Part shown: positions 6,697 to 13,039 of the stretch, one piece after another | Numbering within the stretch: the first letter of the stretch is position 1 | Layout of the letters: each line of letters starts with the position of its first letter | Assembly: GCA_050015355.1 (NCBI GenBank) | Contig: JBEKBO010000095.1 | Coordinates: 1-17,570, forward strand | Source of the DNA: CAWBRT01 sp050015355 | GTDB lineage: Bacteria > Acidobacteriota > Terriglobia > Terriglobales > Acidobacteriaceae | Reading direction: 5' to 3' | DNA length: 17,570 nt | The notes under the pieces: model-generated | What the model saw: the letters and a program-made list of their open reading frames with translations, nothing else | What the model was told of the DNA's origin: nothing | The model's database searches: none | Program-made: the position numbers and the translations under genes

Positions 6697-7905
6697 CTAA
6701 GGAGCCTTGACCCCTTGTGCCGCAGCCGGAGATTCGGCGTCCTGCAGGAAGTCTGACATAAAGTGTACAAGTTTCAGTTTGTCGGCGAGCGTCGGCGAAC
6801 TCTCAAGGTCGAGATGGCTGACCACGGGAGAGATCAGCGCCATGCGCAACGAACGCCTGGGCACGTCACGCTCGAGCCATTGGGTTTCGCTGGCGGGGAC
6901 GACATTATCGGCCGCGCCGTGCAACAGATAAACCGATGCCTGCAAGCCTGCCAAATGCCCGTGCGGCGAAAGCGCGGCCAGTTCATCGTGATACTTGCGA
7001 ACTCCGCGCAGCAGCACAGGGGACAGCGTGTCGATATGGTGCTGGAACAGCAACTCCATGAGCTGCCCTCCTTGCGGGGTAAGCCGCCTGGCTTCCGCCT
7101 GCGCCCGCGTCCGGTCCTCCCAGAGCAGATAGCGAAGAGTGGTGCGGGCGGCGGCCACATCGCGGGCCGGGAAAAACTCTCCGGGGTAGTCGTAAACGGC
7201 AACCAGGGGGCCGTACTCATGCGCCGGAAGCTGGGTGACCTTTCCGGAAGGCCAGGTGACGACGTTGGTGGCATAGTATTCCAGGACGCGTTGCAGATCA
7301 TCATAGCCGCCGACCGCGACAATCAACCCAATGTCATCGCGCCAGCGCGGCTGCGCGGCAGCCATCAGCGACAAGCCTCCGGCGAAGCTCAAGCCGATGA
7401 TCGTCGCCGGCTTGCCCGAACTCTGGCGGACAAAGCGCGCGCACTCGCCGATCGTTTGGATGGTTTCTGGAGTAACCCGGTAATCAGCCAGGTCGTTTAA
7501 CTCGGGCGTGATGGCGAGGAATCCGTGCGAGGAAAGCGCCGCAGCGAAGGCAACCAGTCGCGGCTCCTCGATGCCGAGGTGATGCACTCCGTGCAGCACG
7601 ATAACCGCGGGGGCGTTGGCGTGCCCGACCGGATAGTAGAAGCGGGCCGCGATCGGCGTGGAGTCCGGAATCGTCCGGGTCTCGGTGCGCACTGGATTGG
7701 AGCCGATCCGCGCGACCTTGCGCTCGACCCAGCTTTCGCCCGCCGGGCTCTGCAACGCCCAGAGTACCGATGCCGCCCTGAGATGGTGCTTCAGGGGAGC
7801 GTAGATGGCCACCAGCATCACCAAGGCGAAGAGCAGCCCGCGAGCAATGCGCGTGCTCCGGCGGTGCTGGCGATCTCCACTTTTCGCAACTGGAAAGCTG
7901 GTCAT
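6697..7905 (-). CDS. Membrane-anchored alpha/beta hydrolase
   Basis: Predicted alpha/beta-hydrolase of unknown substrate, 402 residues from the ATG at 7905. A basic N-terminus followed by LLFALVMLVAIYAPL (about residues 25-39) suggests a signal anchor, placing the catalytic domain outside the cytoplasm. The oxyanion HG is in VIVLHGVHH (about 105), the nucleophile is S173 in the elbow GLSFAGG, and the acid is probably D333 in GAADNVVP. The histidine may be H364 in VSHLD. Alternative starts: the frame is open to an ATG at 7953, but those extra 16 codons lie in the outer arm of a family-B repeat, and that ATG is the GATGACAC of the repeat itself. Neither start has a good Shine-Dalgarno. It probably shares a transcript with the dehydratase downstream. 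Confidence 0.82.
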   Translation of the reverse strand: MTSFPVAKSGDRQHRRSTRIARGLLFALVMLVAIYAPLKHHLRAASVLWALQSPAGESWVERKVARIGSNPVRTETRTIPDSTPIAARFYYPVGHANAPAVIVLHGVHHLGIEEPRLVAFAAALSSHGFLAITPELNDLADYRVTPETIQTIGECARFVRQSSGKPATIIGLSFAGGLSLMAAAQPRWRDDIGLIVAVGGYDDLQRVLEYYATNVVTWPSGKVTQLPAHEYGPLVAVYDYPGEFFPARDVAAARTTLRYLLWEDRTRAQAEARRLTPQGGQLMELLFQHHIDTLSPVLLRGVRKYHDELAALSPHGHLAGLQASVYLLHGAADNVVPASETQWLERDVPRRSLRMALISPVVSHLDLESSPTLADKLKLVHFMSDFLQDAESPAAAQGVKAP

Positions 7906-7923
7906 ATCCAGAAGGGCGCCAAG

Positions 7924-8119
7924 AGGCTGCGGAAAAACTCGTAGCAGTGTCATCCTGAGGTCGCGCCGGTTTTGCGCGACCGAAGGATCTGCTTTATTTT
8001 TCTACACGCGCAAACAGCAGATCCTTCGCTCCTCCACCCCAGCAACGGCAAAAGCGGCCGTCGCCGGGGACCCCGGCTCGCTCAGGATGACACCTCTGAG
8101 AACAGTTTTTTCGCAGCCT
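7924..8119. repeat. Composite repeat family B, copy 2, with outer inverted ends
   Basis: The inner palindrome runs from GTGTCATCCTGAG (7947) to CTCAGGATGACAC (8093), with GAAGGATCTGCT/AGCAGATCCTTC pairing inside. The left half carries an additional hairpin, GGTCGCGC/GCGCGACC. The right half carries the module TCCACCCCAGC (8033-8043) plus TCGCCGGGGACCCCGGCT (8061-8078), also found in family-A copy 2. Outside the palindrome, AGGCTGCGGAAAAAC (7924-7938) and GTTTTTTCGCAGCCT (8105-8119) form a further inverted pair with 14 of 15 matches. It fills most of the gap between RNase J and the hydrolase. Confidence 0.75.
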
Positions 8120-8167
8120 GCCAACGCCGGCTTCGCCGTGATATATCTTCCGCGAATCCGGCGAGCC

Positions 8168-9838
8168 TCAGATTTCCAGGATGACGGGCATGATCAAGGG
8201 ACGTCGCTGCGTATTCTTGGCGATAAAGCGCTTGAGGTCCTGGCGGATTTTTTCCTTGATGACGCCGTAGTCGCCCATTTCCTCGGGCGTCGATTGCTCC
8301 AAGGTTGCCAGCACAACCTGGCGTGCCTGCTCGACAAAGCCGTTATCCGAGGGGGCGCCGGCAAAGCCGCGCATCACGATCTCCGGCGGATTCTCGACCA
8401 CCCCGGTAATCTTGTTGATCGCCAGAATTGGCAGCACGAAACCATCTTCGCTGAGATGACGGCGATCGCTGATGATCAACTCCTCCACCACGTCGCCGGT
8501 AGAACCGGAGTCGATGCAAATGCGTCCGACCGGCACGGTGCCGCTCTTGCGCGCGCCCAGTTCGTCGAATTCCAGAATCTCACCGCTTTGCAGCAGGAAG
8601 ATACTGCCGACGGCTCCAGGCATCGAGGCCGCCAGCGCCGCATGCAGCTTGAGTTGCCGATACTCGCCGTGAATCGGAATGAAGTATTTCGGCCGCACCA
8701 GGTTGATGAGCAGTTTCAATTCTTCCTGGCTGGCGTGACCGCTGACGTGCAAGGGCGGCTTCGTCCCGTCTTCATAGAAAACCTTGGCGTCGCGGCGGAA
8801 GAGATGATCGATGACGCGATAGATCGCCTTTTCGTTGCCGGGAATGATGCGCGAAGAAAGTACGACGGTGTCGCCCGCTTCGATTTTGGCATGCTTGTGA
8901 TTGTCGAGCGCCGCGCGCGACAGCGAAGACATTGGCTCGCCCTGCGTGCCGCTGATCAGGATCATGACTTGGCTGGGCGCATAGTCCCTGATTTGACCGG
9001 GGTTAATCAGCAGGCCGTCGGGGATGGTGATGTAGCCGAGGTCCTGCGCGATTTCGGTGGATTCGACCATCGAGCGCCCCAGCAGCGCAACCTTTCGGTT
9101 GTGTCGAAAAGCCAAATCCAGCGCCAGCTTGATGCGATGAATGGAAGACGAAAAACAGGTAATAAAGATGCGGCGCTGGGCGGAAGAGAAAATCTGCTCG
9201 AAGCGCGGACGCACGGCCTGCTCGCTCGGCGTATAGCCGGGACGCTCGACGTTCGTCGAATCCTGCAACAGCGCCAACACCCCCTGCTTGCCGTATTCGG
9301 CGAAGGCGTGCAAATCGAAGAGACGGTTATCGGTCGGCGTCGGGTCCACCTTGAAGTCGCCGGTGTGGATCAGCACTCCGAGCGGCGTGTGAATGGCCAA
9401 AGCCACGCAATCGACCAGGCTGTGCGTCACCTGGATAGGTTGAATGGTGAAGGCGCCTAGGCGAAAGCTCTCTCCCGGGCGGATCTCGTTGAGTACGGCG
9501 TTATCCAGCAGCCCGTGCTCTTCCAGCTTGTCCTCGACGTAAGCCAGCGTGAACTCGGTGGCAAAGACCGGCACGTTCAACTCCGAAAGCAGCCAGGGAA
9601 CGGCGCCGATATGGTCCATATGCCCATGCGTCAGGATTACGCCGCGCACGCGCTCGCGGTTGGCGGTGAGGTAGGTGAGATCCGGGACCACGATATCGAC
9701 GCCGAAGAGCTCGGCCTCGGGAAACATCAGCCCGGCGTCGATCACGATAATGTCGTCGCCCCAGCGTATGGCCATGCAGTTCATGCCGAATTCGCCAAGG
9801 CCACCAAGCGGAACGATTTGCAGTTTTCCTGAAGGCAT
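8168..9838 (-). CDS. rnj: Ribonuclease J
   Basis: Metallo-beta-lactamase/beta-CASP ribonuclease with 5'-to-3' exonuclease and endonuclease activity in RNA decay and maturation. Its 556 residues match the family. Zinc ligands: H71, H73, D75 and H76 in THGHMDH, H139 in VTHS, and D161 in IHTGDFKVD. The beta-CASP region includes ISGTQGEP, and the late motifs VSGHASQEE and IPIHGEYRQL complete the active site. A C-terminal domain of about 110 residues follows. ATG 9838 (MPSGKLQIVPLGGLGEFG) is the natural start, directly before the first beta strand; only a weak AAAAG precedes it. An antisense 551-codon frame over this gene is a codon-bias shadow. Confidence 0.96.
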   Translation of the reverse strand: MPSGKLQIVPLGGLGEFGMNCMAIRWGDDIIVIDAGLMFPEAELFGVDIVVPDLTYLTANRERVRGVILTHGHMDHIGAVPWLLSELNVPVFATEFTLAYVEDKLEEHGLLDNAVLNEIRPGESFRLGAFTIQPIQVTHSLVDCVALAIHTPLGVLIHTGDFKVDPTPTDNRLFDLHAFAEYGKQGVLALLQDSTNVERPGYTPSEQAVRPRFEQIFSSAQRRIFITCFSSSIHRIKLALDLAFRHNRKVALLGRSMVESTEIAQDLGYITIPDGLLINPGQIRDYAPSQVMILISGTQGEPMSSLSRAALDNHKHAKIEAGDTVVLSSRIIPGNEKAIYRVIDHLFRRDAKVFYEDGTKPPLHVSGHASQEELKLLINLVRPKYFIPIHGEYRQLKLHAALAASMPGAVGSIFLLQSGEILEFDELGARKSGTVPVGRICIDSGSTGDVVEELIISDRRHLSEDGFVLPILAINKITGVVENPPEIVMRGFAGAPSDNGFVEQARQVVLATLEQSTPEEMGDYGVIKEKIRQDLKRFIAKNTQRRPLIMPVILEI

Positions 9839-9856
9839 GTCTTTTGAATGCTAGCA

Positions 9857-9949
9857 CGTTGGGCGCAACTGCGGCAGCGGAGCGGTTCTGGGCCAAGGCG
9901 ACGCCTCATCGCGAGAGCGGTTAGGCGTTGGGCGCAACTGCGGCAGCGG
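9857..9949. repeat. Perfect 24-base direct repeat, two copies
   Basis: Positions 9857-9880 and 9926-9949 are identical over 24 bases (CGTTGGGCGCAACTGCGG continuing to GCAGCGG), 69 bases apart start to start. The spacer also repeats GAGCGGTT (9880 and 9914 areas). The repeats lie between the divergent RNase J and EcsC-family genes. They could be operator sites or a small duplication. Confidence 0.6.
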
Positions 9950-9970
9950 GCTGCCGTCCGCGCATCGAAC

Positions 9971-9976
9971 TATAAT
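9971..9976 (+). promoter_or_regulatory. Candidate -10 box upstream of EcsC-family gene
   Basis: A perfect TATAAT. No good -35 element lies at the expected spacing; the second copy of the 24-base direct repeat ends at 9949, where a -35 would be, so activator dependence is possible. It would give a leader of about 140 bases containing the hairpin repeat at 10022-10080. Confidence 0.35.
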
Positions 9977-10021
9977 TGAAAAGTAGATGGGCTTATTTCA
10001 CACAAGAAGAAAGCAGTTCAT

Positions 10022-10080
10022 CCCCTCAGGGGCTAAAGCCCGCATTTTTTAGCTCGGGACGGCATGCTGAAGCCATGCCC
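10022..10080 (+). repeat. Hairpin-rich repeat-like element in EcsC leader
   Basis: Three small stems follow one another: CCCC/GGGG (10022-10032), GGGC/GCCC around TAAA (10030-10041), and GGCATG (10061-10066) with CATGCC (10074-10079). A T-run (10045-10050) lies between the second and third. The pattern of small 'GGGCTAAAGCCC' and 'GGCATGCTGAAGCCATGCC' stems resembles dispersed palindromic repeats, but only one copy is in this window. GGGC..GCCC followed by TTTTTT could also terminate transcription. Confidence 0.45.
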
Positions 10081-10124
10081 CTTCAAAGCACGATTTGAAA
10101 CGTACTTTGGAAAAGAGAGACCTC

Positions 10125-10820
10125 ATGGACGATGCGACGCCAACTACTTCCTGGCTGATGCGGCGAGTCGAGGGCGCGCTGCGCTCCGGACTCACTCGCG
10201 CCTACGAAACCATCAGGGTCGATCCCGAGCAGTTCTTGTTTCAACTGCGGAGCGCGCATGAACTTCCGGTGGAGACTTACGAAGGGCTGTTCAGCTTACC
10301 CATCGACCGGCTGGACGCCGTCGCGCAGCAAACCATCCGCGCGGGAATGAAAATGGCAGCCGCCGAGGGCGCCGGCTTCGGTTTGGGCGGGCTGTTTACG
10401 ATTGTGCCCGACCTGGGAGTTCTGGCGGCCATCACCATGCGCACGCTGCAAAAGCTCAGCTTGGTGTACGGATTTCAGTTCACCACCGACGAGGAAGTTG
10501 CTGAATTATGGGTCGCGGCGGCCAGCGCGGCTGGGGTGGACATAACCCGTGAACTGCTGGAAAAGGGCGTGATCAACCGCTTCGTTCCGAAAGTGATTCA
10601 GCGCATTGCGGTTTCCGCCAGTGCCGAATTCGTCGAGAAGTGGACGGCCCGCCTGATTCCGTTGGTGAGTTCGGGAGTGGGGGCCGTGCTCAATTACTAC
10701 TTTGTACGTGTGTGGGGGAACAGGGCTCTGGCTCATTTCCGCCAAAGGCATCTCGAAGCGCGAGAGCAACGACGTCTGAGCACGATCCTGCTCCCACCAT
10801 CAAATCAGCAGCAGCTCTGA
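10125..10820 (+). CDS. EcsC family protein
   Basis: A 231-residue protein assigned to the EcsC family, named after the third gene of the Bacillus ecs transporter operon; biochemical function is unknown. The signature is the Gly/Ala-rich amphipathic stretch from about residue 78 (AAAEGAGFGLGGL) through PDLGVL and LRTLQK-like MRTLQKLSLVYGF (105-117), followed by the acidic TDEEVAELW. A second hydrophobic segment, IPLVSSGVGAVLNYYFV (about 178-194), suggests membrane association. No ABC-transporter genes are adjacent. ATG 10125 is chosen because GAGAGA lies five bases upstream; an in-frame TTG at 10095 would add 10 residues. The 3' end is followed by a block of three palindromic repeats. Confidence 0.85.
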   Translation: MDDATPTTSWLMRRVEGALRSGLTRAYETIRVDPEQFLFQLRSAHELPVETYEGLFSLPIDRLDAVAQQTIRAGMKMAAAEGAGFGLGGLFTIVPDLGVLAAITMRTLQKLSLVYGFQFTTDEEVAELWVAAASAAGVDITRELLEKGVINRFVPKVIQRIAVSASAEFVEKWTARLIPLVSSGVGAVLNYYFVRVWGNRALAHFRQRHLEAREQRRLSTILLPPSNQQQL

Positions 10821-10839
10821 AGGGTCCCGGCATAACAAA

Positions 10840-10879
10840 CTACCCCACGTTAGCCAAAAGCGGGCGAACGTGGGGCACC
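10840..10879. repeat. Palindromic repeat family A, copy 3
   Basis: CCCCACGTT (10843-10851) pairs perfectly with AACGTGGGG (10867-10875), and AGCC/GGGC can add inner pairs around AAAAGC. It starts CTACCCC and ends GGGGCACC like copy 1. It lies 20 bases past the EcsC-family stop and may serve as a transcription stop. Confidence 0.8.
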
Positions 10880-10892
10880 AAACAGAAAGAAA

Positions 10893-10933
10893 CTACCCCA
10901 CTCTAGCCAACAGCAGTCTAGAATGGGCCACCC
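10893..10933. repeat. Palindromic repeat family A, copy 4
   Basis: CCCACTCTAG (10897-10906) pairs with CTAGAATGGG (10918-10927) at 9 of 10 positions. It begins CTACCCC and ends GGGCCACCC. It is the uninterrupted form of the repeat whose centre is expanded at 5499-5578. Confidence 0.78.
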
Positions 10934-10973
10934 GGAACGGGAGCTATCAACGTTCATGGGACAGCTTTTAGGG

Positions 10974-11063
10974 GTGTCATTCTGAGTGACCGGAAGAGAA
11001 CGAAGAATCTGCTTTTTTCAGGCGCGAGAAAAAGCAGATCCTTCGCTTTGCTCAGGATGACAC
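10974..11063. repeat. Palindromic repeat family B, copy 3 (complete)
   Basis: A 90-base near-palindrome. GTGTCATTCTGAG (10974-10986) faces CTCAGGATGACAC (11051-11063), and inside it CGAAGAATCTGCTTTTTT faces AAAAAGCAGATCCTTCG. The tip is CAGGCGCGAG. This is the simplest full copy in the window. It sits 26 bases beyond the dapD stop, between convergent genes, and would fold into a long hairpin on either strand. Confidence 0.85.
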
Positions 11064-11089
11064 GCAAGAAATTCTTTTATTAATAGACA

Positions 11090-11935
11090 TCATCTCAACA
11101 AATCTTCCAACTCGACGCCGCGATCGGTTTTCGCGTCGCGGTACTTAACTATGACCGGGGTATAAAGCGACAGACCCCACTCCGCGCCCTTTCCTTTTGA
11201 AATAGCGCGCGCGCCTGGAACCACGACGGCCTTTGCGGGCACGACCAATGGCTCGGAGCCTGAGGCACGATAGATCTCGCCGCGAACAACATCAAAGATG
11301 GGAGTTGAGCGGGTGAGAATTGTGCCGGAGCCGAGCACGGCGGCTTCGCCGATCTGCGCGCCCTCGTAAATACCGCAATTGCCGCCGATGAGCACATCAT
11401 CTTCGACGATTACCGGGGTGGCATTGATGGGCTCCAGTACGCCGCCAACCTGCGAGCCGGCGCTGATGTGCACGCGCTTGCCGATCTGCGCGCAAGAGCC
11501 CACCAGCGCATGCGAATCAACCATCGTGCCTTCGTCCACATAGGCGCCAACGTTGATGTACATGGGTGGCATGCAGATGACGCCGGGGGCAAGATAGGCG
11601 CCTTGCCGCACCGAAGAACCGCCAGGCACCAGGCGAATGCCGTCGCTGACGGTGAAGCGCCGCGCCGGAAAAGTCTCCTTATCGACAAAGGAGAGAGTCG
11701 CGCCATCATCCATCTGGGCCAGGGCTCCAAGACGAAATCCCAGCAGGATTCCGCGCTTGACCCATTCATTGGCCGCCCATCGGCCCTCTCGCTTTTCGGC
11801 GGCGCGAATCTGGCCGCTCGTCAGGGCTTGCCGGAACTGGAGGAAAATATCACGCGCTGTGGGGTCCTTTTGAGCCTCGGGCCCCAACGCAAAAAGTCGC
11901 TCGATCTCTCGTTGTACGGGGTGCATGGGGTTCAT
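11090..11935 (-). CDS. dapD: Tetrahydrodipicolinate N-succinyltransferase
   Basis: DapD uses succinyl-CoA to succinylate (S)-2,3,4,5-tetrahydrodipicolinate in the succinylase branch of lysine and meso-diaminopimelate synthesis, in the cytosol. Its 281 residues match the family. A helical N-terminal domain (to about residue 100) is followed by a left-handed beta helix of hexapeptide repeats, including GAYLAPGVICMPPMYINVGAYVDEG, MVDSHALVGSCAQIG and the IEDD-like VEDDVLIGGNCGIYEG. The C-terminal strand is WGLSLYTPVIVKYRD. ATG 11935 is used; a second Met at residue 4 is also possible. No other dap gene is adjacent. It is divergent from the PIG-L gene with a 95-base gap, and its 3' end is closed by repeat B copy 3. 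Confidence 0.94.
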   Translation of the reverse strand: MNPMHPVQREIERLFALGPEAQKDPTARDIFLQFRQALTSGQIRAAEKREGRWAANEWVKRGILLGFRLGALAQMDDGATLSFVDKETFPARRFTVSDGIRLVPGGSSVRQGAYLAPGVICMPPMYINVGAYVDEGTMVDSHALVGSCAQIGKRVHISAGSQVGGVLEPINATPVIVEDDVLIGGNCGIYEGAQIGEAAVLGSGTILTRSTPIFDVVRGEIYRASGSEPLVVPAKAVVVPGARAISKGKGAEWGLSLYTPVIVKYRDAKTDRGVELEDLLR

Positions 11936-12030
11936 TTTATGGGTCTATTCGGACGCAGTAAAGTAGCTTCTCTGGCTGCCTTTCTCGGATATTTGCCCCC
12001 CTTGGGCCGATTCGCTGTATCCTATCCGCC

Positions 12031-12897
12031 ATGCAGGCCCTGCAGCCCTTGCTTGGGCGTACTCTTCTGGTGCTGGCGCATCCCGACGACGAATGTGTGA
12101 CTTACGGCGCATTGCTGCAAAGAATGGCCGATCCCATCGTGCGTTTCATGACGGACGGGGCTCCGCGCGATCCCTATTTCTGGGGACGCTATGGCTCGCG
12201 CGAAGCATACGCCGCCCTCCGCCAGCAGGAGGCCCGGCGGGCGCTGGCAAGGATAGGCGTCCAGCGTGTCGAGTTCGTCTCCGAGGGCTACCACGGCAGA
12301 AAGCGCGAGGGCGGCGGCGCGGCGTCCGACATCCTGGTCGATCAGGGGTTGTTTCGCATTTTGCCGGCGGCCTGGCGCGAACTCGTCGATGCAGTCGAGA
12401 GGCTGCAACCGCAGGCATTGCTGACCCTCGCCTATGAAGGAGGTCATCCGGATCACGATAGTTGCAACCTGCTGGTGTCGCTTGCCACCAAGAGATTCGG
12501 ACTTCCAGCCTGGGAGGCACCGATCTATAACCGCGCCTGCGAAACCGATGCCGCCCGTCTGGAGCCGCAAAGATTTGCAAGAGAGAATGGCACGGAAACC
12601 GATGTCCGCCCGACCGCGCTCGAAGTCGAGCACAAGCGTGCGATGTGGAGCGAATACGCTTCGCAGGGCGACTTCCTGCAATTCTTTTCGCCGGAGAGAG
12701 AGTGCGTGCGTCCCTTGCCCGCGTATGACTATTCAGCTCCTCCGCACCCGGGCCAACTGAACTACGAGCGCTGGCAATGGCCGATGACTGGAAGCGACGT
12801 TTGCCGGGCATTCGTCTCGTTTCTGGAGCAGTTCCGCGAGCTTGGTTGCGCCGAAGCTGGCAGCAAACCACAACCCTCGGTGGACATTAGGACGTGA
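12031..12897 (+). CDS. PIG-L/LmbE family zinc deacetylase
   Basis: A 288-residue protein of the PIG-L (LmbE-like) superfamily, zinc hydrolases that typically remove N-acetyl groups from GlcNAc-linked substrates; the actual substrate here cannot be told. AHPDDE (16-21) provides the zinc His/Asp and the catalytic Asp, and HPDHD (139-143) gives the second zinc histidine. The Rossmann-like first strand is LLVLAHPDD, and a mobile Arg/Gly-rich loop lies around residues 85-98. The C-terminal third is less conserved. A TATCCT box lies 7 bases before the ATG (12018-12023), without a clear -35 or Shine-Dalgarno. It is convergent with mglA across the inserted IS element. Confidence 0.9.
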   Translation: MQALQPLLGRTLLVLAHPDDECVTYGALLQRMADPIVRFMTDGAPRDPYFWGRYGSREAYAALRQQEARRALARIGVQRVEFVSEGYHGRKREGGGAASDILVDQGLFRILPAAWRELVDAVERLQPQALLTLAYEGGHPDHDSCNLLVSLATKRFGLPAWEAPIYNRACETDAARLEPQRFARENGTETDVRPTALEVEHKRAMWSEYASQGDFLQFFSPERECVRPLPAYDYSAPPHPGQLNYERWQWPMTGSDVCRAFVSFLEQFRELGCAEAGSKPQPSVDIRT

Positions 12898-12937
12898 GCC
12901 GCCGTGGCTCGCGATAGGCTTCCGAGCCGGGATAGAT

Positions 12938-12951
12938 GGTGAGAATGCCCG
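12938..12951. terminator. Left half of a palindrome split by the IS element
   Basis: GGTGAGAATGC (12938-12948) plus CCG. Its partner GCGTTATCACC is at 14609-14619, beyond the IS. Rejoined, they form an 11-pair stem with two mismatches around a CCG loop, flanked farther out by CCGG on both sides. Since it stands between the convergent PIG-L and mglA genes it was plausibly a shared terminator, although no strong T-run follows. Confidence 0.5.
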
Positions 12952-13039
12952 TAGCTGTTGAAAAAGTCGGTTTTGGGAAGAGCATTGGAGCGTGGTTCAT
13001 CTCTTCGGCGCTCCGGATCAGTTGCTCCTCTCTCTTGTT

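Noticed and set aside
7805..9460. 551-codon plus-strand open frame
   Set aside because: It is antisense to RNase J, whose motifs are complete. Its first part runs through the hydrolase gene and a repeat, and the product shows no recognisable domain.
10840..11063. Possible CRISPR array from closely spaced repeats
   Set aside because: The units belong to two unrelated palindrome families with different lengths and no regular spacers, and no cas genes are present.
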